A DNA stretch of 16,996 bases from an uncultured Murdochiella sp. (GCF_902488755.1 NZ_CABTXF010000029.1:1-16996); one strand, 5' to 3'; positions 6,734-16,996 are shown, counted from the stretch's first letter. Numbers and translations: made by a program. Notes: a model not told the origin generated them from the sequence alone.

Positions 6734-8272
6734 TTAGTTGCGGTGGCGCGCTTTGTGGCGATGTAACCGATGGTAGGCTTGATTGACCAGCCGGCGCACC
6801 TCAGGAATTTGTGCAAAGAGAATGACGACCAGATAAACCAGGGCACCAACCAAAACGGTCAGAAGAAGCCGAATCGTTTCTTTTGCCGGTGCCAGTCCAT
6901 GAAAGACGAAAAGCGTGAGAAAACCCATTATGGCAGAAGCGGCAACGACTTTGACAACGGAGCGGAAAAGAGATCGAAATTCCAAACGACCACATTTTTT
7001 ACGTAAGACCCATCCCAGAATGACGGCGCCAACGAGATTGCCTGTGGCGGTAGCGGCGGCAAGACCGTTCAGTCCGAAGAAATGGGACAAGATAAAATTC
7101 AGTGTAATGTCCACGGCAACTTGTACCGCCGAGATGAGAAGCGGCGTTTTGGTATCGTGCAGCGCATAGAAGGCGCGAATAAAAACCTGTGAACACAACA
7201 GTCCGATGAGCCCCGGCGTATACCAGAACAGAGCACCGGCGGTCATCAGCGTGGAGGTCGCTGTAAATTGATCGCGTTCATAGAATAAACGAACGATGGG
7301 CTGTGAAAAGAGCATCATGCCGACAACAGCAGGGATAATTAACACCATGCCATGTACCAGCGAATGATGAATGACACGCTTAAAGGGGCGAAGATCGTCC
7401 TGTTGTGCGGCGCGCGACATGCCGGGATAGGAAGCGGTAACAATGGAAACGATGACAACACCTTCCACCATCATAAAAATCATATTGGCGTAATTCAGCG
7501 CTGACGCACCGCCGTTTGGCACGATGGACGTGGCAATGGCTTTATCCACGATGATGGAGATGTCATTGACCAGAATGGAGAACATGGCAGGAATGGCGAT
7601 GGCAAGCGATTCTCGAATGGCAGGGGCGTTTGGTTGCAGCAGAAATTGATGGCGATAGCCTGTGCGGCGAAGAGCACCCGGAAAAAACATATATTGCACG
7701 GCAACGCCGAAAATACTGCCGAAGGCAAGAAGCAGGAGATTTCCCGTCTTTGCCGTGAGATAGGAGAAGAAAATCATCACGACATTCATGATGATACCTG
7801 TAGTCGCCGGTGTTAAAAAGTTATTGTAGTTGTTTAGATAGCTGATAAACGCACCGTTAAGCGCCGAGAAAAGGATGCGGAAGAGAACAATGCGCGTGAA
7901 AAGCACGGCTTGATCGAACTTTTCGCCCTGAAAGCCGGCAGCTACGAGGCGCATAATCTGCGGCATGAACAGAAATCCAACCGCGGAGATGATGGCGGCA
8001 AGCAGAACGATGGTGTTGGTCAAATTGGAAGTGAAGCGATCCGCTTCTCGACGACCGCTGTTGGTCAAGACTTTGTTGTACATCGGTATAAACGTCGTTT
8101 GGATGGACATAAAGAGAAAACTGAACGCCATGGCGGTGATGCTCTCCGAAACGACGTAGATATCCGTGACCGTGCCGGTACCAAAAAACTTCGCGAAGCT
8201 GACTTCGCGAATGAGTCCTGTAAATTTGGAGATGATGGTGATGACCATCAGTTGAAAGGTGATCGAACCCAT
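6734..8272 (-). CDS. murJ: Lipid II flippase MurJ
   Basis: A 512-residue polytopic membrane protein of the MOP superfamily that moves lipid II across the cytoplasmic membrane for peptidoglycan synthesis. Family traits seen are the N-terminal ISKFTGLIREVSFAKFFG segment with the conserved Arg, the early TDIYVVSESI helix, repeated hydrophobic helices consistent with about 14 spans, and the C-terminal half's YALHDTKTPL and GLNGLAAATA segments. Length matches the family. The start on the minus strand (base 8272) has AGGAGG about seven bases upstream. The protein ends in a short basic His/Arg-rich tail. It is transcribed alone, convergent with galE and divergent from ribU. It could also be called MviN or a putative polysaccharide flippase, but the N-terminal motif favours MurJ. 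Confidence 0.92.
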   Translation of the reverse strand: MGSITFQLMVITIISKFTGLIREVSFAKFFGTGTVTDIYVVSESITAMAFSFLFMSIQTTFIPMYNKVLTNSGRREADRFTSNLTNTIVLLAAIISAVGFLFMPQIMRLVAAGFQGEKFDQAVLFTRIVLFRILFSALNGAFISYLNNYNNFLTPATTGIIMNVVMIFFSYLTAKTGNLLLLAFGSIFGVAVQYMFFPGALRRTGYRHQFLLQPNAPAIRESLAIAIPAMFSILVNDISIIVDKAIATSIVPNGGASALNYANMIFMMVEGVVIVSIVTASYPGMSRAAQQDDLRPFKRVIHHSLVHGMVLIIPAVVGMMLFSQPIVRLFYERDQFTATSTLMTAGALFWYTPGLIGLLCSQVFIRAFYALHDTKTPLLISAVQVAVDITLNFILSHFFGLNGLAAATATGNLVGAVILGWVLRKKCGRLEFRSLFRSVVKVVAASAIMGFLTLFVFHGLAPAKETIRLLLTVLVGALVYLVVILFAQIPEVRRLVNQAYHRLHRHKARHRN

Positions 8273-8321
8273 GAATGTCCCTCCTGTAATGGGAACAGTC
8301 TACCATATTTCTCGTTTGTAC

Positions 8322-8350
8322 TGTACAGAACGAAATGAATCGTTTATAAT
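8322..8350 (+). promoter_or_regulatory. Probable ribU promoter
   Basis: Perfect TATAAT at 8345-8350 with TGTACA 17 bases upstream at 8322-8327. The -35 lies inside an 8-base palindrome CTGTACAG (8321-8328), a possible operator. A leader of about 70 bases follows. Confidence 0.55.
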
Positions 8351-8429
8351 GGCAGAGGTTGTTAAACCGATATCATTCTTTTCGCGGACAGAAGCCATTA
8401 CATAGTCCCTATTATAGAAAGGAATGAAT

Positions 8430-9095
8430 ATGCAATCACAACATACGACAGCAAAACAAGTAAATGGATGGGCGGAGCCGAGAACGTTTCTACAGCAGGT
8501 AAAGGATGCGACGCGCATTCGCAATATGGTTAAAATCGGTGCTTTGGGTGCTCTGGGTTTCGTCATTATGGAATTGTTTCAGATTCCGATGCCCTTTGCT
8601 CCGGCGTTTATGAAAGTGGATTTCGGAGATGTAGCGGGACTGATTGGCGGTTTCGCCATGGGACCGGTGGCAGGTTTTCTTATTCAGCTCGTTAAGAATA
8701 TTTTGAAATTATTTACGTCCGAGACCGTTGGGGTTGGTGAATTATCCAATTTGATCGTCGGTTCGACTTTTGTCTTGGTATCTGCCATTATTTATCGCCG
8801 TTCCCATACCAAACGAGGCGCTGTAATTAGCTTACTTGCCGGTTCCTTAGCCATGAGCTGTATCGCGGTACTCTCCAACACGTTCTTTATTTTTCCGGCG
8901 TATGCTGCGGCCATTCAGTTGGATTTGGATGTTCTTGCGACGCAGATTGGCGCTGCGAACGGGTTGGTTTCCAACTACATGACGCTGATGCTCTTTTCCG
9001 TTTTCCCGTTCAACCTGGTAAAGACGTTTCTGGAAAGCGTCGTAACCTTCCTGCTTTATAAGCGTATTTCGCCCATTCTCAAGCGCTGGTCATAA
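8430..9095 (+). CDS. ribU: ECF transporter S component, riboflavin (RibU)
   Basis: A 221-residue integral membrane protein that would bind riboflavin and pair with the shared ECF energy-coupling module (EcfA, EcfA', EcfT), which is not in this window. After a hydrophilic N-terminus of ~30 residues come five or six hydrophobic segments. RibU-type hallmarks are KVDFGDVAGLIGG, the QLVKNILKLF helix, the GVGELSNLIVGS loop and the YRRSHTKRGA basic loop. Two ATGs are in frame; 8430 was chosen because AAAGGA ends seven bases before it, whereas 8424 abuts that site. Specificity for riboflavin rests on motif resemblance; other S components are less likely. It is divergent from murJ, has its own promoter and is followed by a terminator. 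No FMN riboswitch is visible in its leader. Confidence 0.85.
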   Translation: MQSQHTTAKQVNGWAEPRTFLQQVKDATRIRNMVKIGALGALGFVIMELFQIPMPFAPAFMKVDFGDVAGLIGGFAMGPVAGFLIQLVKNILKLFTSETVGVGELSNLIVGSTFVLVSAIIYRRSHTKRGAVISLLAGSLAMSCIAVLSNTFFIFPAYAAAIQLDLDVLATQIGAANGLVSNYMTLMLFSVFPFNLVKTFLESVVTFLLYKRISPILKRWS

Positions 9096-9195
9096 TAAAC
9101 ACGGGGAAAAGGAAAAAAAGGACTATGTTGTCGGAGTCTTCGCGGTGGAAAAAGAATAGACCTGTCGAAGCAAGTGCATTACAATAAAGAAACAA

Positions 9196-9229
9196 GAGAA
9201 GAGGTTGCCCTGCGGGGCACCTTCTTTTT
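9196..9229 (+). terminator. Terminator between ribU and the tsa operon
   Basis: GCCC and GGGC around a TGCG loop, extended by GGT/ACC and AGAAG/CTTCT pairing with small bulges, then TTTTT. It separates ribU from tsaE. Confidence 0.75.
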
Positions 9230-9275
9230 ATTGCTTAGGAAATGGTACTGTATTTATAGAAAAGGAGAGACGCAC

Positions 9276-9689
9276 GTGCAGATCACCTCAAAACAGGCGA
9301 TGCGGGAATGGAGCGAACGCTTTGCGCATACGCTGTCTTCGGGCGATGTCGTTTCGTTAGAGGGAACGCTGGGCGCGGGAAAAACGCAGGTAGTGCAATG
9401 GATCGCGCAAGCGCTTGACGCTAACCGTCCGGCGTCTTCTCCGACTTTTTCGCTGGTTAATCACTATCAAACGCCGAATCTGGATTTGTATCATCTGGAT
9501 CTTTACCGGCTGGAAGAGCCGAAAGAATTAGAAGACTTGGACTATGAGACCTATTTTTATCCGGAGGGGGCTATAACTTTTTTGGAATGGGCAGAAAAAG
9601 CCGATGGGTATCTTCCGCATGGCATGGTGCATGTGCGGATCACCGTTAATGAGGGAGAAGCGAGGGAGGTTAGCGTATGGCGAGACTGA
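9276..9689 (+). CDS. tsaE: tRNA t6A synthesis ATPase TsaE
   Basis: A 137-residue P-loop protein. TsaE binds the TsaB-TsaD complex and its ATPase cycle resets that complex during synthesis of threonylcarbamoyl-adenosine at position 37 of ANN-decoding tRNAs. Walker A is EGTLGAGKT with Lys36; the family segments SPTFSLVN, LYHLDLYRL and FLEWAEK follow. A longer reading frame runs upstream to 9174, but GTG 9276 has AAGGAGA seven bases before it and gives normal family length, while the upstream extension would read through a terminator hairpin. It is the first gene of a packed operon and overlaps tsaB by 13 bases. Confidence 0.93.
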   Translation: MQITSKQAMREWSERFAHTLSSGDVVSLEGTLGAGKTQVVQWIAQALDANRPASSPTFSLVNHYQTPNLDLYHLDLYRLEEPKELEDLDYETYFYPEGAITFLEWAEKADGYLPHGMVHVRITVNEGEAREVSVWRD

Positions 9690-10492
9690 TAGGAGCGGAC
9701 ACCTCTACGCGCGCTACGGGAGTTGCCATTTATGAAACGGGAAAACCCCTGCGTCAAACCGTGGTAGAACAGGATCGTCTGCGCGCAGAGGAGCTTCTTA
9801 GCGTCCTGGATGCGCTGTGTCAGGAAAGTGGTCTTCCGGCCGCAGAGGCAGATGCTTTTGTGGTGGGCATCGGGCCCGGCTCGTTTACCGGTTTGCGCAT
9901 CGGGGTTACGATGATGAAGACCATGGCGCAATTTACGCATCGTCCGATCATAGGCATTTCCTCGTTAGAGGCGCTGGCGTTTGCGGCAAAGCAGGAACAT
10001 CGTGCGCATATAATCGTTCCTGTGATCGATGCGCGCGCCAATCGCTTGTTTGCTTCGGCGTATCGCATAGAGGAAGACGGCGCATGGGAGCGCATTTTGG
10101 AGGAAGGTTTATATACAGAAGAGCAATTGCGCGCCTTTCTGCTTTCCGAACAGGCATCCGCCCATCCGGCGTGTGAGGGGGTTCCCTTTTTATGTTGGGC
10201 AGGAGCAGGCATAGTGCGCCATCGGGCGCTTTCCGATGCGTTTTCTCCGCAAGAAAGCGTGATGCTTTCATCTCCGGCGGCATTGTCTCCTATTGCAGCG
10301 ATGATGCAAATTGCCGCTTGCCGCCTTGCAAGAGGGGAGAGCGACAATGTCTTGCATCTGGTTCCGAACTATCAGCGAAAATCGCAGGCGGAGCTGGACC
10401 GAGAGCGTCGTGCGCCGAGGAATGAAACCTCTACGAGTGTGGAAACACTTCCCCTTAATGAGGAAAGGCGGAAATCGTGTATACAGGAATAA
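9677..10492 (+). CDS. tsaB: tRNA t6A complex dimerization protein TsaB
   Basis: TsaB is the inactive ASKHA-fold partner that scaffolds TsaD in t6A synthesis. It has the N-terminal GADTSTRATGVAI strand-turn-strand, the signature GIGPGSFTGLRIG (near residues 64-76), the IGISSLEALAF helix, the VIDARANRLFAS strand and the late PNYQRKSQAE motif. At 271 residues it is longer than most relatives, mainly through a hydrophilic tail of ~30 residues after that motif which overlaps the start of rimI by 16 bases. ATG 9677 follows GGGAGG by seven bases and lies inside the end of tsaE, so translation of the two is probably coupled. Confidence 0.94.
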   Translation: MARLIGADTSTRATGVAIYETGKPLRQTVVEQDRLRAEELLSVLDALCQESGLPAAEADAFVVGIGPGSFTGLRIGVTMMKTMAQFTHRPIIGISSLEALAFAAKQEHRAHIIVPVIDARANRLFASAYRIEEDGAWERILEEGLYTEEQLRAFLLSEQASAHPACEGVPFLCWAGAGIVRHRALSDAFSPQESVMLSSPAALSPIAAMMQIAACRLARGESDNVLHLVPNYQRKSQAELDRERRAPRNETSTSVETLPLNEERRKSCIQE

Positions 10493-10983
10493 AACCGGCG
10501 TTTCGCCTAAGAAAGATGATCGAGCAAGATTTGCCGGTGATTCACCAGATCGAACGCGAGGCATTTCAAAAAGCGTGGACAGTAAAGCAACTGAAAAGCG
10601 AGCTTGTTCATCCCTGCAATACGGCAATTGTGGCAGAGGCGGATGCGACCATTTTGGGCTATTTTTTCTCTTCCGACGTGGCAGGAGAAGCCAGTTTGAA
10701 TCGTATTGCCGTCGCGAAGGCATATCGGCAATGCGGAGTGGGAAAACGCCTCGTAGAACGATTTCTTGCCGATGCGAAAGAGAAGGGTATCGAGGAGGCA
10801 TTTCTCGAAGTGAATGAGCACAACAGCGCGGCGATGGCGTTGTATCTGCTGTTTGGCTTTGCCGTGGTGGGCAGACGACATCAGTATTATGCGGAAGAAA
10901 TGGCCGATGCGCTCATTATGCGCTGCCGGTTGCAGACGGAGAATAAGAACGAGGAGGTGTTTCATGCGGATTTTGGCGATTGA
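10477..10983 (+). CDS. rimI: Ribosomal protein S18 alanine N-acetyltransferase
   Basis: A GNAT-family N-acetyltransferase of 168 residues. RimI acetylates the N-terminal alanine of ribosomal protein S18 using acetyl-CoA. Motif A for acetyl-CoA is RQCGVGKRLVERF, and the RimI signature LEVNEHNSAAMALYLLFGF follows, with the catalytic Glu in its start and the conserved Tyr in the RHQYY segment. The likely start is GTG 10477 after a GGAAAGGCGG stretch; the next in-frame ATG (10516) would remove the first beta strand. It overlaps tsaB by 16 bases and tsaD by 20. The tsaB-rimI-tsaD order is common in Firmicutes. The C-terminal ~15 residues arise from the tsaD overlap and are not family sequence. Confidence 0.92.
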   Translation: MYTGIKPAFRLRKMIEQDLPVIHQIEREAFQKAWTVKQLKSELVHPCNTAIVAEADATILGYFFSSDVAGEASLNRIAVAKAYRQCGVGKRLVERFLADAKEKGIEEAFLEVNEHNSAAMALYLLFGFAVVGRRHQYYAEEMADALIMRCRLQTENKNEEVFHADFGD

Positions 10984-11971
10984 GTCTTCCTGTGATGAGA
11001 CCAGCGTTGCGGTTCTCTGTGACGGACGAAAGGTGCTAAGCCAGATTATTTCGTCCCAAATTAAGGACCATGCTCTTTTTGGAGGGGTTGTGCCGGAGAT
11101 TGCCTCGCGCAAACACCTTGAAGCGATCAATCCGCTGCTGGAGGCCGTCCTTGCCGAAGCGCATGTGCTGCCCGAAGAACTGGATCTCATTGCGGTTACG
11201 CGCGGTCCGGGGCTTGTCGGTGCGTTGTTGGTGGGCATTTCCGCCGCAAAAGCCATGGCGTATGTACGCCATATTCCCATTGTGGGGGTCAACCACATGG
11301 AAGGGCATCTTTGCGCGAATTATATAGCGCATCCGGAGTTAGAACCTCCTTTTCTTGGCTTGGTGGTTTCCGGCGGACATACCTATCTTTGTGTGGTGAA
11401 CGATTATGCGCATTATGAGGTGGTCGGCTCCACAGTAGATGACGCTGCAGGCGAGAGTTTTGATAAAGTATCTCGTGTGCTGGGACTCGGCTATCCCGGA
11501 GGCCCTAAAATTCAGCGTATTGCGGAACAGGGAAATCCACAGGCGTTCGCTTTTCCGCGGGCGATGTCTTCTAAAGAGGACGGCTATGCCTTTAGTTTCA
11601 GTGGGTTAAAAACGGCGGTAATCAATGAAGTGCATCATCGTGAACAGCAGAATCTGCCCGTTCCGGTGGCAGATATCGCCGCCTCTTTCCAACAGGCCGT
11701 TATCGATGTATTGGTACAAAAGGCAGAACATTTGCTGGAATCGATGCCGAAAATGCGCACCTTTTGTCTTGCCGGCGGCGTAGCGGCGAACCGTCCTTTG
11801 CAGGAAGCACTGTCCGCCATGTGCGCGAAACACGATTGTCGCTTTTTCGTTCCTCCTGCTGTTTTGTGTACCGATAACGCCGCAATGATTGGTTGCGCCG
11901 GTTATTATCAATATCGGGAACGGGGCGCGTCATCGCTTGATTTCGCAGCCGATCCCAATTTAGGACTATAA
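10964..11971 (+). CDS. tsaD: tRNA threonylcarbamoyladenosine transferase TsaD
   Basis: TsaD (YgjD/Gcp) moves the threonylcarbamoyl group from threonylcarbamoyl-AMP to A37 of tRNA, acting with TsaB and TsaE. The 335-residue protein starts with AIESSCDETSVAV and carries the metal-binding HMEGH (His111, His115), the nucleotide-binding VSGGHT, the DDAAGESFDKV segment and the late CLAGGVAAN and CTDNAAMIG motifs. ATG 10964 has GAGGAGGTG just before it and lies inside the end of rimI; an upstream in-frame extension to 10814 is out-of-frame rimI sequence and is rejected. TsaC/YwlC, which makes the substrate, is not in the window. Confidence 0.97.
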   Translation: MRILAIESSCDETSVAVLCDGRKVLSQIISSQIKDHALFGGVVPEIASRKHLEAINPLLEAVLAEAHVLPEELDLIAVTRGPGLVGALLVGISAAKAMAYVRHIPIVGVNHMEGHLCANYIAHPELEPPFLGLVVSGGHTYLCVVNDYAHYEVVGSTVDDAAGESFDKVSRVLGLGYPGGPKIQRIAEQGNPQAFAFPRAMSSKEDGYAFSFSGLKTAVINEVHHREQQNLPVPVADIAASFQQAVIDVLVQKAEHLLESMPKMRTFCLAGGVAANRPLQEALSAMCAKHDCRFFVPPAVLCTDNAAMIGCAGYYQYRERGASSLDFAADPNLGL

Positions 11972-11993
11972 GTAGAAAAGAAAGGAGAGCGTT

Positions 11994-12716
11994 ATGCACG
12001 CTTTGATGGATTTACATACCCATACGATGGCAAGCATTCATGCCTATTCGACCCTGACCGAAAATGCCAGGGAGGCGAAAAAGAATGGACTGGAAATTTT
12101 GGGTGTCTCCGATCACGGCTACGGAATGCCCCATACAACGCTGCCGGAGTATTGGATGAATTTAACCGTCATTCCGCCCTATCTTGAGGGTGTTCGCATT
12201 TTGCGTGGAATTGAGATGAATCTTTGCGATATGCAGGGGCATCTGTTTGAAGAAGACCTTCTCGGTACGACCGACTATGTGATTGCGTCGCTGCATGGCA
12301 ATATATTTGATTTTGGCGAAAAGCGCGCTACGGATTTTACACCGGTGTATTTGGAAGCGCTGAAACGGTATCCACAGATTAATATCATTGGGCATCCGGA
12401 TGATGATCGTTATCCTATTGATTATGAAGCACTGGTGAAAGCCTGTAAAACGCACCACGTGGCTATGGAAGTCAATTGCTCTTCTTTGGACGAAAATAGC
12501 TTCCGTAGAAATGCGGAAAAGAATCAGCGCCGCTATCTCGCTCTTTGCAAAGAATACGAAGTGCCCATTATCGTCAACAGCGATGCGCACATGAGTACCA
12601 GCGTCGGTCAGTTTTCGTTAGCGGAAGAGTTGTTGAGCGAACTGCATTTCCCCGAAGAACTGATCATTAATACCTCCTGGGATAAGTTGGAAAGCCTCCT
12701 GGGCTTCGCGATATAG
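11994..12716 (+). CDS. PHP-domain phosphatase/hydrolase, YcdX-like
   Basis: A 240-residue PHP (polymerase and histidinol phosphatase) superfamily protein, likely a trinuclear-metal phosphoesterase of the YcdX type. The metal-binding motifs are all present: LHTHT with His8 and His10, His16 in ASIHAYST, SDHG, GIEMN, SLHG, GHPD and NSDAH. The ASxHAYST and DHGYGMPH signatures are those of YcdX rather than histidinol phosphatase. The natural substrate is not known. ATG 11994 follows AAAGGAGA. It starts 22 bases after tsaD and ends eight bases before pcrA, so it is part of the same operon. Confidence 0.87.
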   Translation: MHALMDLHTHTMASIHAYSTLTENAREAKKNGLEILGVSDHGYGMPHTTLPEYWMNLTVIPPYLEGVRILRGIEMNLCDMQGHLFEEDLLGTTDYVIASLHGNIFDFGEKRATDFTPVYLEALKRYPQINIIGHPDDDRYPIDYEALVKACKTHHVAMEVNCSSLDENSFRRNAEKNQRRYLALCKEYEVPIIVNSDAHMSTSVGQFSLAEELLSELHFPEELIINTSWDKLESLLGFAI

Positions 12717-12724
12717 GAGAGGGT

Positions 12725-14950
12725 ATGGAATACGAAAACCTTAACTGCGCTCAGCGGGAAGTGGTACTGGCGGAGGATAAAGTGCTGCTTGTTCTGGCAG
12801 GCGCCGGTTCCGGCAAGACACGGGTTCTGACGACGAAGATTGTGCGCCTGTTGGAAGAAAAAGCGGTTGCGCCTTGGCATATTTTGGCATTTACCTTTAC
12901 CAATAAAGCGGCGCAGGAGATGCGCGATCGTGTGGAGAAGACGTTAGGCAGAAGCACGAGCGGTATGTGGATGGGAACCTTCCACTCCATCTGCGCGCGC
13001 CTTTTACGGCAGGAAATCGGCATTTTAGGCTACGGCTCAGACTTTACCATCTACGATACGGCGGATCAGCGCACACTCGTGAAGCAGCTATTAAAAGAGC
13101 AGCAGGTCAATCAGGACTATCGTCCGCAGATGGTGCTTATGCGCATTTCGGATTATAAAAATCGCGGCGTGGGCGTGGAAGAAGTGTTGGAAAATGCGAC
13201 TATGGATCGAGAGAAAATCATTGGTCGCGTTTATCAGCGCTATGAGGCGGAAAAAAAGAAGAATAATGCGTTGGATTTTGACGATTTGATTTTGAAAGCC
13301 ATCGAGGTGTTGCAAAACGAGGGAGTTCGTCAGGAATTTCAGGAAAAATTCACGCATATTTTCGTCGATGAATATCAAGATACCAACCATCCGCAGTATG
13401 AACTGATTCGTCTGTTGACCGGAAAAGATGCCGCCATCTGTGTCGTGGGCGATGCGGATCAATCCATTTACGGTTGGCGCGGTGCGGATATCCAAAACAT
13501 TCTTTCCTTCGAGCGTGATTTTCCGGGCGCACGAACGATTCTTTTGGAGCAAAACTATCGTTCCACCTCGCACATTCTCGATGCCGCTAACCAGCTGATT
13601 TCCCATAATACGGAACGAAAAGACAAGAATCTCTGGACGGCGAACGGCGAGGGAGAAGCGGTTCATTTTCGTTGCGTGCAAAGTGAAAATGAGGAAGCGG
13701 CATTGGTTGCTGCAAAACTGCGTGAGGAACAGCAGCGCGGCGTGGCATGGGAAAATATGGCAATTCTCTATCGCACGAATGCGCAATCGCGTCCGTTTGA
13801 GGATGCGCTTCTTCGTGAGGGCATTCCCTATCGTGTGATAGGCGGCTTAAAATTCTACGATCGCGCAGAAATTAAAGACTTGGTCGCCTACATGAATCTG
13901 CTCATTAATCCGCTGGACGACGTTTCCTTCGCGCGCGTTGTGAATCAACCCAAACGCGGCATTGGCGAGGCGACGGTGCAGAAACTGCGAGAAGAAGCGC
14001 ATGCGATGGGTATGTCACTTTTACAGGCGTTGCAGGAGGAAGAGAGCGTACGGATGCTCACCCCTGCGCAACGCAATAAGTTATTGCGCTTTGCCGATTT
14101 GCTTTCCGATTTGAATCGAAAGCGCGAGGAACTACCGCTGACCAAGTGGACGGAATACCTTTACGAAAAGACGGGGTATCGCGCCATGCTGGAATCCGGC
14201 GGAACCGTGGAAGATCGGACGCGCATGGAAAACGTCGGCGCTTTTCTGGATGCGGTTTCGTTGTATGAAGAAGAAGAGGAAGATCCGTCCTTAGTGGAGT
14301 ACTTGCAAAGTCTGTCGCTCCTTTCGGATTTAGACAAGACGGAGGAAAAGGAAAAAGGCGTCAATCTGTTGACGATTCATTCCGCAAAGGGATTGGAATT
14401 TGATGTCGTCTTCGTCGTTGGTCTGGAAGAAGGGCTCTTTCCCAGCCGCCGGTCGATGGAGGAAGGGAATTTGGAAGAAGAACGTCGTCTGCTCTATGTG
14501 GCGATGACGCGTGCGAAGCGCACGCTCTATCTGTCCCAGGCAGAGAGTCGGCGTGTGTTTGGCACGCCCATGGCGGCTATGCCGTCCTCTTTCCTCAAGG
14601 AGTTGGAGGGAAAGATTGAGGCGGAGGATATTCCCGACGTGCTGGATCGTACGAACGTCTATGACCGAAATTATGCCCGTCGCAGTAATACCGCCGATCC
14701 GAAGTTGCGGGAAGAATACGACCGTAAACGAAAAGCGTTTCGTGAACGGATTCGGGAGCAGCAAAAGAGCAGAGAGAAAAAACTTACGAGCGAATTTCGT
14801 GTTGGAGATGCGGTACAGCACAAGAAATTCGGTCATGGGACGGTCATTTCGGTGGTTCCGCAGCCGAACGGGGATGAGGTGACGGTCGCGTTTGACGGAA
14901 AGGGCATAAAACGGCTGAATGCGGCGCTTGCGCCTATGCAGAAACGGTAG
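12725..14950 (+). CDS. pcrA: ATP-dependent DNA helicase PcrA/UvrD
   Basis: A superfamily 1A 3'-to-5' DNA helicase, 741 residues, of the PcrA type that is essential in many Gram-positive bacteria for repair and rolling-circle replication and for clearing proteins from DNA. The motifs occur in order: Q-motif NCAQREVV, Walker A AGAGSGKT (Lys31), TFTNKAAQEM, Walker B VDEYQDTN with Asp215/Glu216, GDADQSIYGWRGAD, EQNYRST, TIHSAKGLEFD and VAMTRAKR. The C-terminus has a Tudor-like GDAVQHKKFGHGTV module that in PcrA contacts RNA polymerase. Start ATG 12725 has AGGAGAGGG just upstream. Its stop is nine bases before ligA, and pcrA-ligA pairing is common in Firmicutes. Confidence 0.97.
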   Translation: MEYENLNCAQREVVLAEDKVLLVLAGAGSGKTRVLTTKIVRLLEEKAVAPWHILAFTFTNKAAQEMRDRVEKTLGRSTSGMWMGTFHSICARLLRQEIGILGYGSDFTIYDTADQRTLVKQLLKEQQVNQDYRPQMVLMRISDYKNRGVGVEEVLENATMDREKIIGRVYQRYEAEKKKNNALDFDDLILKAIEVLQNEGVRQEFQEKFTHIFVDEYQDTNHPQYELIRLLTGKDAAICVVGDADQSIYGWRGADIQNILSFERDFPGARTILLEQNYRSTSHILDAANQLISHNTERKDKNLWTANGEGEAVHFRCVQSENEEAALVAAKLREEQQRGVAWENMAILYRTNAQSRPFEDALLREGIPYRVIGGLKFYDRAEIKDLVAYMNLLINPLDDVSFARVVNQPKRGIGEATVQKLREEAHAMGMSLLQALQEEESVRMLTPAQRNKLLRFADLLSDLNRKREELPLTKWTEYLYEKTGYRAMLESGGTVEDRTRMENVGAFLDAVSLYEEEEEDPSLVEYLQSLSLLSDLDKTEEKEKGVNLLTIHSAKGLEFDVVFVVGLEEGLFPSRRSMEEGNLEEERRLLYVAMTRAKRTLYLSQAESRRVFGTPMAAMPSSFLKELEGKIEAEDIPDVLDRTNVYDRNYARRSNTADPKLREEYDRKRKAFRERIREQQKSREKKLTSEFRVGDAVQHKKFGHGTVISVVPQPNGDEVTVAFDGKGIKRLNAALAPMQKR

Positions 14951-16996
<2,046 letters not shown>

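Noticed and set aside
9231..9260. TTGCTT-18-TATAGA as a promoter for tsaE
   Set aside because: Transcription would start at or inside the tsaE ribosome binding site (9262-9268).
13091..13786. 231-codon minus-strand frame inside pcrA
   Set aside because: Antisense shadow of a well-conserved helicase gene, no start signal or domain.

Overview
The window is a stretch of chromosome from a low-to-mid-GC Gram-positive anaerobe, most likely a member of the Firmicutes. The evidence is a Veg protein directly upstream of ispE (as in Bacillus, but without sspF), an ECF-type riboflavin S-component, a PcrA-type helicase paired with NAD-dependent ligase, the MEP isoprenoid pathway, and strong AGGAGG ribosome binding sites. 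Lineage below phylum is inference; the codon use and gene set would suit a Clostridia/Tissierellia-type organism, but nothing here proves it.

Region 1 (1-2862) is visibly more AT-rich than the rest. It holds the C-terminal part of a radical SAM/SPASM peptide-maturase-like protein and a six-helix ABC exporter with a fused ATPase. Together they look like the back half of a ribosomally made peptide (RiPP) locus whose precursor and 5' end lie outside the window. The radical SAM reading frame lacks the CxxxCxxC iron-sulfur motif, and an in-frame stop at 17-19 cuts it off, so it is 5'-damaged or truncated.

Region 2 (2939-6723) has veg and ispE, then a 333-base gene-free stretch with palindromes and a strong promoter, then a membrane-anchored SH3b/VanY-like protein that has lost all three zinc ligands of the VanY peptidases, and galE. 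Strong terminators follow veg, the VanY-like gene and galE. Region 3 (6734-9229) has murJ (lipid II flippase) on the minus strand, divergent from ribU (riboflavin uptake), which is followed by a terminator.

Region 4 (9276 to the end) is one tightly packed plus-strand operon: tsaE, tsaB, rimI, tsaD, a PHP-family phosphatase, pcrA and ligA (cut by the window end). The first four overlap one another by 13-20 bases. It joins tRNA t6A synthesis and S18 acetylation to DNA repair/replication functions. No tRNA, rRNA, CRISPR array, complete insertion sequence or riboswitch was recognised.
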